This document shows, one piece after another, positions 32,330-40,065 of a stretch of 64,000 nt of DNA; positions within the stretch are counted from its first letter, which is position 1; the number at the start of each line of letters is the position of its first letter. Source of the stretch: an uncultured bacterium (lineage in GTDB: Bacteria; Bacteroidota; Bacteroidia; Bacteroidales; Marinifilaceae); assembly GCA_905216195.1 (NCBI GenBank), contig CAJMSX010000010.1, positions 1 through 64,000 on the forward strand. The letters are read 5' to 3'. Both the position numbers and the translations under genes were made by a program. The notes under the pieces were generated by a model. It ran no database searches. It was not told the DNA's origin and saw only the letters and a list, made by a program, of their open reading frames with translations.

Positions 32330-33619
32330 TCAATCTCCGGAATATCCGGATCCGGTCCACCGATTTTCTTCGTTACACATCTTTCTCAACCGCAACAACA
32401 TATCATATTCGTTTTCTATTCCCTCTTGCCGGAAAAAGGGAAAAAAAGCGAGCACGGCCTTTGCGATTTCCATTTTTTCAAAATAGGATTCATGGACGAA
32501 ATTCAAATATTTTAAAACCTGAAAAGCGTTGAAACGATCAAAAAATCTTTTCCGGAATAAAGCCGGTGAAGCGATATTTCCGTTAACTTCGGCAACCATT
32601 GCCGGAAAATCGAAAGATTCCAGAAACCGACGTAAAGGTTCGGGCTGCCGGTTCATACAACACCGGACTTCTTCCTCCGCGGCTCTGTACAAAGTGTCGA
32701 GAAGACCGAAAAACGATTGAAGCAAGTGAAAGGCCCCCGGATGGTAAGTCAGGAATTTTCCGCCTTCCCGACTAATCCGAAGCACCGCAGGCCCTGTCCC
32801 GAACGGGGTTCTTTGCGAAATACGCGCAGAAGGGAAAACCCGGGTTTCCGTCAGGTGAGCGAAACGACCGCTGGCAATCAACTTCTGGAGAAAATAAAAA
32901 TCCTCCCCGGCCTGTCTTTTATTCATCCCTCCCTGGGCTGCATAATCGACGGCCCGAACGGCAAAAGCCGACCCTAAACAGGTATAAGCGTAGGGATGAC
33001 CGATCAACCGTAACGCTAGATTGTAATACCGTAAATACAATTCATAACGGATCATTGCATTTCGGTTATCGGGGCCCACCTCTTCCAAGCGGTGTGCATA
33101 GGCAATGGCCACGCCGGCAACCGGATGGAGAGTGAAAAAGTCTTTCAACGCCCGGAGATAATTTTCTTCCACCCGGGTATCGGCATCCAGAGAAGCAATA
33201 ATTCCATCGGCCTGATTCTCCTTATAAAAATAAAGAGCAGCAGCATCCATGCCTAACTTACGCGCCCAACCGACTCCCGACAGCCGGGCTGGCACCTCAA
33301 AGGCCCGGATTAACTGAAAAAACAAACCGCAATCTTTACGACAGCGGCAATATTCTTCTATCCGGTCGGCCAGCTCTCTGTTTCGCTGTTTGACCTCCTC
33401 CCTGCAATTCTCCGCATAATTCACCACGATCAATACCCCGGCAGAAAACGAGGAAAGTTTACATCGGCAGAGAGAATGCAAAGCATCGAAAATATCTTCA
33501 TCGTCAAAAACGGGAATAACGGCAATTACCTTCAGATTTGCCGGAAAATCCGTTACAACAGGAGAAGAATTCCGGGAAAAGTACCGTTCGAATACATTCG
33601 GACTCATGGAAGAAAGCAT
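32330..33619 (-). CDS. glycosyltransferase family 2 protein
   Basis: GT2-type protein of about 429 residues. The nucleotide-sugar binding motif DAD is in IIASLDADTRVEENYL and the acceptor-side motif with the conserved ED is in AGEDFYFLQK; the beginning VIAVIPVFDDEDIFDALHSL is the GT-A start. No membrane segment is clear, so it probably works in the cytosol. The start is unusual: the ATG at 33619 follows directly on the U-run of the ompH terminator (33625-33644); the next ATG at 33607 is an alternative, and a longer frame reaching 33667 would run through the terminator and overlap ompH. Translation may be coupled to, or depend on, read-through from ompH. Confidence 0.85.
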   Translation of the reverse strand: MLSSMSPNVFERYFSRNSSPVVTDFPANLKVIAVIPVFDDEDIFDALHSLCRCKLSSFSAGVLIVVNYAENCREEVKQRNRELADRIEEYCRCRKDCGLFFQLIRAFEVPARLSGVGWARKLGMDAAALYFYKENQADGIIASLDADTRVEENYLRALKDFFTLHPVAGVAIAYAHRLEEVGPDNRNAMIRYELYLRYYNLALRLIGHPYAYTCLGSAFAVRAVDYAAQGGMNKRQAGEDFYFLQKLIASGRFAHLTETRVFPSARISQRTPFGTGPAVLRISREGGKFLTYHPGAFHLLQSFFGLLDTLYRAAEEEVRCCMNRQPEPLRRFLESFDFPAMVAEVNGNIASPALFRKRFFDRFNAFQVLKYLNFVHESYFEKMEIAKAVLAFFPFFRQEGIENEYDMLLRLRKMCNEENRWTGSGYSGD

Positions 33620-33644
33620 AAAAAAAGGCTGATTACTCAGCCTT
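33620..33644 (-). terminator. ompH terminator (contains the ompH stop codon, abuts the next start)
   Basis: Minus strand: AAGGCTGA, loop GTAA, TCAGCCTT, then a T-run. The ompH TAA stop is at the loop/stem boundary and the ATG of the following gene begins immediately after the T-run. Confidence 0.75.
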
Positions 33645-34244
33645 ATTTTTTTTCGTATAACGCTCATTCAAACGCTTGACGATATCATTGGTAATATCGT
33701 ACCCGTCCTCGGAATACAACACATTTCCACCCAATACAGTACTCAGAATGATACTATAACCTTTCTCCTTATTGTACTCACTCAAAAAAGAGGTGATGGT
33801 ATCGAACAACCTCTTGTTCAATTCCCCCTGCTCCTTAATTGTTTTTTCGGTCATTTCCTGTTGCAGCATGTTCAATTTCTGGTTTTTTTCCAAAATCTCC
33901 TGCTGTGCCGCCTCCGCCCTTTCCCTGGAAACAAAACCATTGTTTTCCAACTTTCTCCGAAATTCGGTAGCTTCCCTGTCAAATTCTTTCGCTTTGATAT
34001 TCAATTCCGTCCTTCTCTCTTCCTGTTTCTTCAGAAAAGCCTCATTCAATTCTATCGAAAGCAGATATTTATTAAGCAGCGTATCCGTATTTACATAAAC
34101 GATCCGGGTACCGTCTGTCTCTCCATGCCCCTTCGGGGGAAGCGGTTCTGCAGTGTTGGCCTTATCTCCGCTGAAATATAAAAAATAAAGGACACCGACT
34201 GCAATCAATAATACTACATTCAATACAATAGAAATATTCTTCAT
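33633..34244 (-). CDS. OmpH/Skp-like periplasmic chaperone-type protein
   Basis: From ATG at 34244 the protein has 203 residues: an N-terminal hydrophobic anchor (about 1-22, MKNISIVLNVVLLIAVG) followed by a long helical region of the OmpH/Skp family with coiled-coil heptads rich in Glu, Lys and Gln (about 75-150), ending in KKNKAE. OmpH proteins chaperone outer-membrane proteins in the periplasm. The frame could start 16 codons earlier at 34292, but the upstream part does not resemble a signal peptide. A promoter lies at 34301-34332. The stop codon lies within its terminator hairpin. Confidence 0.87.
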   Translation of the reverse strand: MKNISIVLNVVLLIAVGVLYFLYFSGDKANTAEPLPPKGHGETDGTRIVYVNTDTLLNKYLLSIELNEAFLKKQEERRTELNIKAKEFDREATEFRRKLENNGFVSRERAEAAQQEILEKNQKLNMLQQEMTEKTIKEQGELNKRLFDTITSFLSEYNKEKGYSIILSTVLGGNVLYSEDGYDITNDIVKRLNERYTKKNKAE

Positions 34245-34300
34245 AATTAGGAAAACTTGGTTTATAATAATCGCACTGCAATAGTTACCCAATTGCTCGA

Positions 34301-34332
34301 CAAAGATATACTTATCTTCCTTTAATCGGCAA
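34301..34332 (-). promoter_or_regulatory. ompH promoter
   Basis: Minus-strand TTG (34330-34332), 21 bases, then TATCTTTG (34301-34308). This leaves a leader of about 55 bases to the ATG at 34244. Confidence 0.55.
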
Positions 34333-34372
34333 TTTTTTCTTTTTTTTCTAGATAATAAATCTAATTTAACAA

Positions 34373-35041
34373 TTACTTCTTTTCCCTTAATTTCCGGTCG
34401 GCCGAATAAATCATTTTAATCAAATCTATCTCTTCCCGGTGAAGAAGTTCCGGTTTTTCCCGCATCCGTTTCGAACGTTTCAGGCTTTGATAAGCTCTCC
34501 AGCTTTCCAGGCCAACTCCCAGTTTAACGTCCACATGTCCCTTATTAGTGCTGGCAGCGAATTCGCTGAGGATCCGCTTTTGATTCTGTTCCGGCGTCAT
34601 ATCGAGCGTCGGAGTAAAAGCATCCTGCACCACCCCGGCCATATTGTTTTTGGCATTCATCTGATATTCCCGGGCTTGAGCCCGGAACCTTTTCACCACC
34701 ACGACTTCGGGTAAGCGAACGGTATCAGAAGTCATAAATACAGCCAGAATATACTCTCCGGTAGTTAAGGTATCGGGAACAACAACCTCATAGGGCTCGA
34801 AACCGACATGTGTGAAATGGATGGTATCTCCTACCCCGGTATTGATCGCAAAGCGGCCTAACTGATCGGAGGTAGTCACTTCTCCTCCTTTTTTCCAACA
34901 ATTTACAGTAGGAATGGGCAAAGTCGTCTCCACATTGATAACCACTCCCGAAAAACGGACACCTTCCTCCACGACTTTTTGCGCCTGCACACTCCACGTA
35001 AAAAATACCAGACAAAAAAATACAACTTTAATTCTTTTCAT
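34373..35041 (-). CDS. CarboxypepD_reg-like domain protein coupled to ECF sigma factor
   Basis: Protein of 222 residues with a signal peptide (1-20, ending WSVQAQ) and a beta-sandwich of the carboxypeptidase-regulatory-like type at about 27-105 (SGVVINVETTLPIPTVNCW then GRFAINTGVGDTIHFTHVGFEPYEV). Such domains occur at the N-terminus of TonB-dependent receptors, but here it is free-standing, and the remainder is a charged helical tail. Its start overlaps the end of the sigma factor gene by 14 bases, so both are translated together; the protein may act in the periplasm as part of the stress or uptake response controlled by that sigma factor. No terminal barrel is present. Confidence 0.8.
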   Translation of the reverse strand: MKRIKVVFFCLVFFTWSVQAQKVVEEGVRFSGVVINVETTLPIPTVNCWKKGGEVTTSDQLGRFAINTGVGDTIHFTHVGFEPYEVVVPDTLTTGEYILAVFMTSDTVRLPEVVVVKRFRAQAREYQMNAKNNMAGVVQDAFTPTLDMTPEQNQKRILSEFAASTNKGHVDVKLGVGLESWRAYQSLKRSKRMREKPELLHREEIDLIKMIYSADRKLREKK

Positions 35042-35648
35042 TATCTTTAGCTATCTCTGTATGTTGCAGAATATTCAGCAGTAACTCGCGCGCCCGGAAC
35101 AACTGAGCTTTTACCGTACCCAGAGGTATCGCCAGTTCGTCGGCAATTTCTTCGTAGGAAAATTCATCAAAATAGCGTAATTCGATCAACCGGCGGTAAC
35201 GTCCCTTTAACATAGAAACTTTTTCCCGCATAAAATCGGCACGCTGAGACCGGATCGCCTCTTCGTCGGGAGTTCTCACATCCGCCGGAATACTATTGAT
35301 ATACCCCCGGTCATCGGGGTTGATATCGTCTTTATCTAAAGAAACAGTCTGAGCTTTCCGTTTCCGGATAAAATCGATGGTATTGTTGGAGGCAATTTTA
35401 AATAACCAGGTGCTGAAAGCAAACTGAGGAGAATAGTAACTTAAACTGGAAAATGCTTTTTCAAAAGCTTCAAACATCAAATCTTCCGCATCCGTGCGAT
35501 TATTCACCATCTTGAGAATCATAAAATAAACCGAATCCTTATACCTCTTAAAGAGTTCGGCATACGCCTTCTCATCCCCTGCTATCGCGTTTTTAACTAT
35601 TTTATAGTCGTATAAAGCCTTCTCCGATAAATTATTCGTTATCTCCAT
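35028..35648 (-). CDS. ECF RNA polymerase sigma factor
   Basis: From ATG at 35648 the protein has 206 residues. Region 2 is seen as AIAGDEKAYAELFKRYKDSVYFMILKMV and DAEDLMFEAFEKAFSSL, and region 4 as RYRRLIELRYFDEFSYEEIADELAIPLGTVKAQLFRARELLLN. The frame is open further upstream to 35693, but the family start at M16 (MEITNNLSEKALYDYKIVKNAIAG) fits better and overlaps the upstream glycosyltransferase gene by only 10 bases. It is coupled downstream with the CarboxypepD_reg-like gene (overlap of 14 bases). No candidate anti-sigma factor with membrane helices is next to it. Confidence 0.9.
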   Translation of the reverse strand: MEITNNLSEKALYDYKIVKNAIAGDEKAYAELFKRYKDSVYFMILKMVNNRTDAEDLMFEAFEKAFSSLSYYSPQFAFSTWLFKIASNNTIDFIRKRKAQTVSLDKDDINPDDRGYINSIPADVRTPDEEAIRSQRADFMREKVSMLKGRYRRLIELRYFDEFSYEEIADELAIPLGTVKAQLFRARELLLNILQHTEIAKDNEKN

Positions 35649-36820
35649 TTCTTTGACATAAAAATTGAGTATACATGATAGTACCATCTGCATAAAAAAC
35701 CGATAGAACTAACAATCAACGAAGTTAAGAATAATTTCCTTTGCCTCCGATGCCTCAGATAAAGATTTATTGTTATAAAATCTATTAAAAATACTAATAT
35801 TATACACAGAATTATATAATATTGTATAATACTGTTAAAAATAAGAAATATTCCTAAAATATAGAAAATAAATATTACGAACGTATCCGTATTGGCCTTG
35901 AGCAAAGCGGTCGAATTCCATCTCCTTTTGTTCACATAATAGTACAAACAATCCTCTTTCCAGGTTTTCGCAACAGGATCTTTGATTTCGATAGCGGCTT
36001 GTTCCTCTTTCACGACCCGGACCTTCCCTCTTGCCGAAAGGGCCTGAACCATCTCGTTATCATATCCGATATAACTCTGGGAATTCTTGGAAAAACCTTT
36101 CTCGGCGAGATAGAGTTTTTTCCGGTATCCCATATTGCGCCCGTCTCCCAGAACGTAACAACCTTTTTTCACCAACAGTATCATTTTCAGATAGCGTAAA
36201 AACCGGAAAAATCGGGGAAACGAAACTTTCCTTTCACTTTCGGCATAATTAGCATAAGCCAGGACCACTCCCGTTTCCTCATCAAAAGCATTCCGCATCT
36301 TACGAATCCACTGATTGGAAAGCGGACGACAGTCGGTTTCGGAAAATAAGAGTATATCGTTACTAGCAGCCAATATTCCGATGTTGATAGCCAGTTTTTT
36401 AGTATTCCGGAATTTGGTATCCGGAAAAATACGGGTCGTTTTCAGTCGGGGATATTTCACTTGCATTCCGGCTAAAACATCCTGGGTATGGTCTTCCGAA
36501 CATTCGTCGACCACTATGACTTCAAAGGTCGGATAATCCTGATTCAAAAAATAAGGCAGATTTTGTTGCAGTTCTTCCGCTCGGTTGTTGGCGGTAATAA
36601 TCACCGATACTCCTTCGGTCGTTTTTCTATCCGGATAATTATCTTTGCGGCAAATGACGATGCTTTTATAAATCAGATTTACGATATGGAAAATAAAAAC
36701 GAACAAGAATACGGCCAGTAGATAAGCATTGCCACCCAAACTCTTCCAAAACATAATAAAATTGTCCATAACCGAACCCCCATATACTAATACATAATCT
36801 ATTAAATCACTTATTTTCAC
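35639..36820 (-). CDS. membrane-anchored glycosyltransferase family 2 protein
   Basis: Protein of 393 residues with an N-terminal membrane helix (about 28-50), a GT2 catalytic domain (VSVIITANNRAEELQQNL, EVIVVDECSEDHTQD, FSETDCRP with a metal-binding-type TDC, and NMGYRKKLYLAEKGF) and two further membrane helices near the C-terminus (about 305-345). It probably transfers a sugar to a lipid-linked acceptor at the inner membrane. Met18 at 36769 is an alternative start. It is the first gene of an operon with the downstream ECF sigma factor, which it overlaps by 10 bases. Confidence 0.87.
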   Translation of the reverse strand: MKISDLIDYVLVYGGSVMDNFIMFWKSLGGNAYLLAVFLFVFIFHIVNLIYKSIVICRKDNYPDRKTTEGVSVIITANNRAEELQQNLPYFLNQDYPTFEVIVVDECSEDHTQDVLAGMQVKYPRLKTTRIFPDTKFRNTKKLAINIGILAASNDILLFSETDCRPLSNQWIRKMRNAFDEETGVVLAYANYAESERKVSFPRFFRFLRYLKMILLVKKGCYVLGDGRNMGYRKKLYLAEKGFSKNSQSYIGYDNEMVQALSARGKVRVVKEEQAAIEIKDPVAKTWKEDCLYYYVNKRRWNSTALLKANTDTFVIFIFYILGIFLIFNSIIQYYIILCIILVFLIDFITINLYLRHRRQRKLFLTSLIVSSIGFLCRWYYHVYSIFMSKKWR

Positions 36821-36852
36821 TCACTTTCCGATGCAGCTCCAAAAAAATCTCA

Positions 36853-36860
36853 CAAATATA
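36853..36860 (-). promoter_or_regulatory. glycosyltransferase-sigma operon promoter, -7 element
   Basis: Minus-strand TATATTTG matches TAnnTTTG, 33 bases before the ATG at 36820. The -33 region has no clear TTTG. Confidence 0.4.
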
Positions 36861-36944
36861 GTCACTTATCCAACATTTTTTTTGTAAATCCGAATATATT
36901 TTATGAAATTTCGATAGTTTTACTAACATTAAAATTATTGCATT

Positions 36945-38132
36945 ATGAGCCAGAAACCCAAAGGAATTATTGGTATTTTAACCGGAGGAGGGGACGTCCC
37001 CGGGTTGAATCCGGCAATACGTGCTGTCACCATCAGAGCACTCAGAGAAGGTTATAAAGTCATCGGTATTCGTCGCGGATGGAGAGGATTAATCGATATC
37101 GTACGGGATAAAAAAGCAGATAATTCGAGTAACTTTTTTGAACTGACGGAAGAAATCGTGAACCGGGCCGGACGAACGGGAGGGACTTTTTTACATACGT
37201 CGAGAACCCGTGCTTCCCATGTGCCTCTGGAATCCGTGCCCGCCCATCTCAAAGACAAATACACGGAAAAAATAAACGATCTGACTCCGGAAGTCTTACA
37301 AAACCTGGATTTCATAGGAATCGACTACCTGGTCCCCATCGGAGGAGACGATACCCTGAGTTATGGCGTGCGGTTGAGTAAGGAAGGAGTAAAAGTCATC
37401 GCTATTCCCAAAACGATGGATAACGACGTACCGGGTACGGATTATTGTATCGGATTCAGTACGTGCATTACCCGGACGATAGAACTCACCCACGATTTAC
37501 GGACCTGTGCGGGTTCTCATGAAAGGTTATTGGTTCTCGAAGTTTTCGGCCGGTATGCCGGATTTTCCGCTATGCTGCCGACCCTGGCAGGAGCTGCTAA
37601 CCGCTGTGTTATTCCCGAATATCAGTTCAATATCGACCGGCTTTGCGAATTGCTTTGCCAGGACCGCTACACCAATCCGAGCAAATATTCCGTGGTCCTT
37701 ATTTCGGAAGGAGCGACTTACAACGGAGGGGATATGATGTTCCAAAGCGAAGAAGCCGATATGTTTGGACATAAAAAGCTCGGAGGCATCGGCGATCACA
37801 TTGCCAACCAGTTGAAGGAACTTTCCCCCAAATTCAATCATGGGGAAAGCATCAATGTCATTAATCAAAAACTGGGCTATCTGGTACGTTGCGGGAATCC
37901 CGACGCTATGGATTCTATCGTTCCCATGGCCTACGGCAACCTGGCCCTGGACCTGATATCCAAAGGAATGCACGGCAGGCTGGTGATACTTAGAAACGGG
38001 CGTTACGACAATGCCCCCATAGAAATCGTCACCAGCACTAAAAAACTGGTAGACGTAGAAAAATTCTACAATACCGATCGGCTACGGCCCAAATACAACA
38101 GTTTCGAATTCATGCCTCAAATGATCCTTTAA
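36945..38132 (+). CDS. 6-phosphofructokinase, residues of the pyrophosphate type
   Basis: Phosphofructokinase of 395 residues. The nucleotide/PPi site reads GGGDVPGLNPAIRA at the start, IGGDDTLSYG (second Asp is residue 136) and IPKTMDNDVPGTDYCIGF (Lys156). In E. coli PfkA the equivalents are Gly104 and Gly124; Asp plus Lys at these two sites marks the pyrophosphate-dependent enzymes, so this one probably uses PPi and may work in both directions of glycolysis. The prediction is from two residues. The gene is divergent from the glycosyltransferase-sigma unit and ends in a strong terminator. Confidence 0.85.
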   Translation: MSQKPKGIIGILTGGGDVPGLNPAIRAVTIRALREGYKVIGIRRGWRGLIDIVRDKKADNSSNFFELTEEIVNRAGRTGGTFLHTSRTRASHVPLESVPAHLKDKYTEKINDLTPEVLQNLDFIGIDYLVPIGGDDTLSYGVRLSKEGVKVIAIPKTMDNDVPGTDYCIGFSTCITRTIELTHDLRTCAGSHERLLVLEVFGRYAGFSAMLPTLAGAANRCVIPEYQFNIDRLCELLCQDRYTNPSKYSVVLISEGATYNGGDMMFQSEEADMFGHKKLGGIGDHIANQLKELSPKFNHGESINVINQKLGYLVRCGNPDAMDSIVPMAYGNLALDLISKGMHGRLVILRNGRYDNAPIEIVTSTKKLVDVEKFYNTDRLRPKYNSFEFMPQMIL

Positions 38133-38133
38133 T

Positions 38134-38159
38134 AAAAAAGCGCCTTCAGGCGCTTTTTT
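38134..38159. terminator. bidirectional terminator after phosphofructokinase
   Basis: AAAAAAGCGCC, TTCA loop, GGCGCTTTTTT. A- and T-runs on both sides make it work in both directions, for the phosphofructokinase gene and for the convergent small lipoprotein gene. Confidence 0.85.
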
Positions 38160-38349
38160 ATTTTCTGTTAGCTAACGAATCCGGAGCCAGGCTATCTATT
38201 TCCACAACTACGGTTTCCTGTTCAATCACTACAGCAGAATCCTGAGGAGAATTTAAGCGGGAATCTTGTTTCGATTTCCGGGAATTCCCACAGGAAGCTA
38301 AGGCCAGAATGAATACGACTACTGCTATATAACCCAATTTTGCCTTCAT
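38158..38349 (-). CDS. small lipoprotein, 63 aa
   Basis: From ATG at 38349 the product has a signal peptide MKAKLGYIAVVVFILALASC with a lipobox (LASC), and then a short acidic, Gln/Ser/Asp-rich mature part of about 43 residues. A Met four codons upstream (38361) is an alternative start. No domain is recognisable; it is probably a surface or periplasm-facing lipoprotein. Its end meets the bidirectional terminator. Confidence 0.75.
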   Translation of the reverse strand: MKAKLGYIAVVVFILALASCGNSRKSKQDSRLNSPQDSAVVIEQETVVVEIDSLAPDSLANRK

Positions 38350-38481
38350 ATTTACTCTCATTTTTCCGTTTTTAATTAATCATTCGGGAAATTATACGAA
38401 AAGTGAAGGAAAAAGTTCAGCTCTATCCTCGGCCCGGATCTTTTCAGAGGCCCAATTTATCCGCAAAAAACGGTTCTCCTC

Positions 38482-39117
38482 CTATAAAAACTGGAATTTT
38501 AATCCGAACGAAAGATTGAAAATATCCGTCAGATGCAGGTATTTATTGGTAAAATAGCTGATGATATACAAATCGTTTGTCCCCAGTTCGTAAAAAAAGT
38601 CGATATGCTCCGACAACACCTTCTTGGAATTCAGTTGGAACCGGATCCGTTGCCCGAAAGCCAGATTAAAACGCAAATTAGTAGCTACATTGTAATATTT
38701 ATCCGGATACTTATCGGGTTCTTTCGACCAGAACTCGTCTCCGAATATTTTATTAATGTACAAACTGACCGTAAAGGGTTCTACCGACCATCTACTTGTC
38801 TTTATCGGAATCCGCCAGGGAATATAATTTTCTTTCAGGGTAATGGTCACATGTCCCTCCTCCCCGTCGAATTTGGGTAAATAACCAAATAGTAAATCCG
38901 TTTCCCATTGTTTCTTCTTCCCATAGTCCCAACCTACTCCCAGGGAAATCAGTCCCATAGAACCGGCAAACTGAATTTTGTTATACCGGGGAATCAGACG
39001 CGACCATCCCAATACATATTTTTCCTTCAAACGCTCGTGCCGGTTTTGGCCGGAAGCGGATACCGATATCCCGGTCAACAGCAGAATCAGTACATATTTA
39101 GAAATAGACCACCTCAT
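38482..39117 (-). CDS. small outer-membrane-type protein, 211 aa
   Basis: Protein of 211 residues with a signal peptide (1-23, ending SASGQ) and a body of alternating aromatic strands ending in Leu-Phe-Leu (GLKFQFL), compatible with an 8-10-stranded barrel. I do not recognise the family. It overlaps the end of the upstream metallophosphoesterase gene by 20 bases, so the two are translationally coupled. The 120-base gap after it (38362-38481) holds nothing visible. Confidence 0.65.
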   Translation of the reverse strand: MRWSISKYVLILLLTGISVSASGQNRHERLKEKYVLGWSRLIPRYNKIQFAGSMGLISLGVGWDYGKKKQWETDLLFGYLPKFDGEEGHVTITLKENYIPWRIPIKTSRWSVEPFTVSLYINKIFGDEFWSKEPDKYPDKYYNVATNLRFNLAFGQRIRFQLNSKKVLSEHIDFFYELGTNDLYIISYFTNKYLHLTDIFNLSFGLKFQFL

Positions 39118-39919
39118 ACGAATAGCTGTTTTTGGTAACGGTAAACAAAAGATAATTCCGGTTTTTCATAGCATCGGAACCGTAATACAGGATTCCGTCA
39201 TTAAAAAAATCGTTCACCATCAACCGGTGTTCATGCGCGTGCAGACAAAATCTCAGATTCTTAAGCCGGAGCAGATATTCGTGAAAAGGTTCTTTCGCAT
39301 TGTTGTTGAATTCGATATTCCCCGGTTCCACATGCATGATAGCAATGGAAGAATCGTAACGATTGTCTGCGGTATCCAGCGATTGCTCCTTCAGAAAGAC
39401 AAAATCAGGCACCGATACGGTATAGTCGTATTCCAGTGCATTGGTATTCAGGCAGACGAATTTAATCCTCCCGTAAACAAAAGCAAAATTCAGATCTCCG
39501 TACATTACACCGTACACTTCCCGTCCGGAACCCAGATTGTCGTGATTCCCGATGACCGCGACGTAAGGCACTTTCAGCTTACTGAGGATATCGTGCATCC
39601 AGCAATATTCCTTCTTCAGCCCAAAATCCGTTATATCTCCCCCATGAATCACAAAATCGATATCGTCCCGTTTATTGACTGTTTTGACAAATTTCTCCGT
39701 TTCATCGTACCAGCGCTGAGTATCGCCCATAAAAGCAAAGCGAACCGTGTCCGCCTGCCTGTCCGCTTCCATCAGGCGTTCTATGTTTTTCCGGTTGATA
39801 TCCTTGTATTTTTTCTCGAACTTCAATTCGTAGGGGTGATATTCAAAAGGATGCTCACATCCCGTCAACCCCATCCATAAAAAAAGAAGACCACAAAATT
39901 CCCTAAAACCGCGTCTCAT
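39098..39919 (-). CDS. metallophosphoesterase lipoprotein (calcineurin-like)
   Basis: From the ATG at 39919 the protein begins MRRGFREFCGLLFLWMGLTGC, a signal peptide with a lipobox (LTGC), so it is a lipoprotein. The calcineurin-like phosphoesterase motifs follow in order: FMGDTQ, IHGGDITDFG, IGNHDNLG, MHVEPG and HAHEH. This covers all five blocks of the metal site. The substrate is not known. A longer frame starting at 39964 would add 15 residues not resembling the signal peptide. It overlaps the gene at 38482 by 20 bases. Confidence 0.88.
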   Translation of the reverse strand: MRRGFREFCGLLFLWMGLTGCEHPFEYHPYELKFEKKYKDINRKNIERLMEADRQADTVRFAFMGDTQRWYDETEKFVKTVNKRDDIDFVIHGGDITDFGLKKEYCWMHDILSKLKVPYVAVIGNHDNLGSGREVYGVMYGDLNFAFVYGRIKFVCLNTNALEYDYTVSVPDFVFLKEQSLDTADNRYDSSIAIMHVEPGNIEFNNNAKEPFHEYLLRLKNLRFCLHAHEHRLMVNDFFNDGILYYGSDAMKNRNYLLFTVTKNSYSYEVVYF

Positions 39920-40065
39920 CTCTGATTCGTTTTTAAAAGTTACACAGCGTCTTTTCTTACGCAAAATATGTGCCTGAGGCGCTCACACAATGTATAAATT
40001 TTCTTATTTTTTTCCGTTTCTGGATTACTTCCGCCATATTTGCAGATCACAGAAAAAAAATAACG

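Noticed and set aside
35649..35693. A 15-codon extension of the second sigma factor.
   Set aside because: It would lie wholly within the upstream glycosyltransferase gene; the family start is at 35648.
38978..39880. A 300-codon plus-strand frame.
   Set aside because: It is antisense to the metallophosphoesterase and barrel genes, which have clear motifs and signal peptides.
39970..40065. A 32-codon extension of mpl.
   Set aside because: The standard Mpl start is at 40066 and the extension has no family match.
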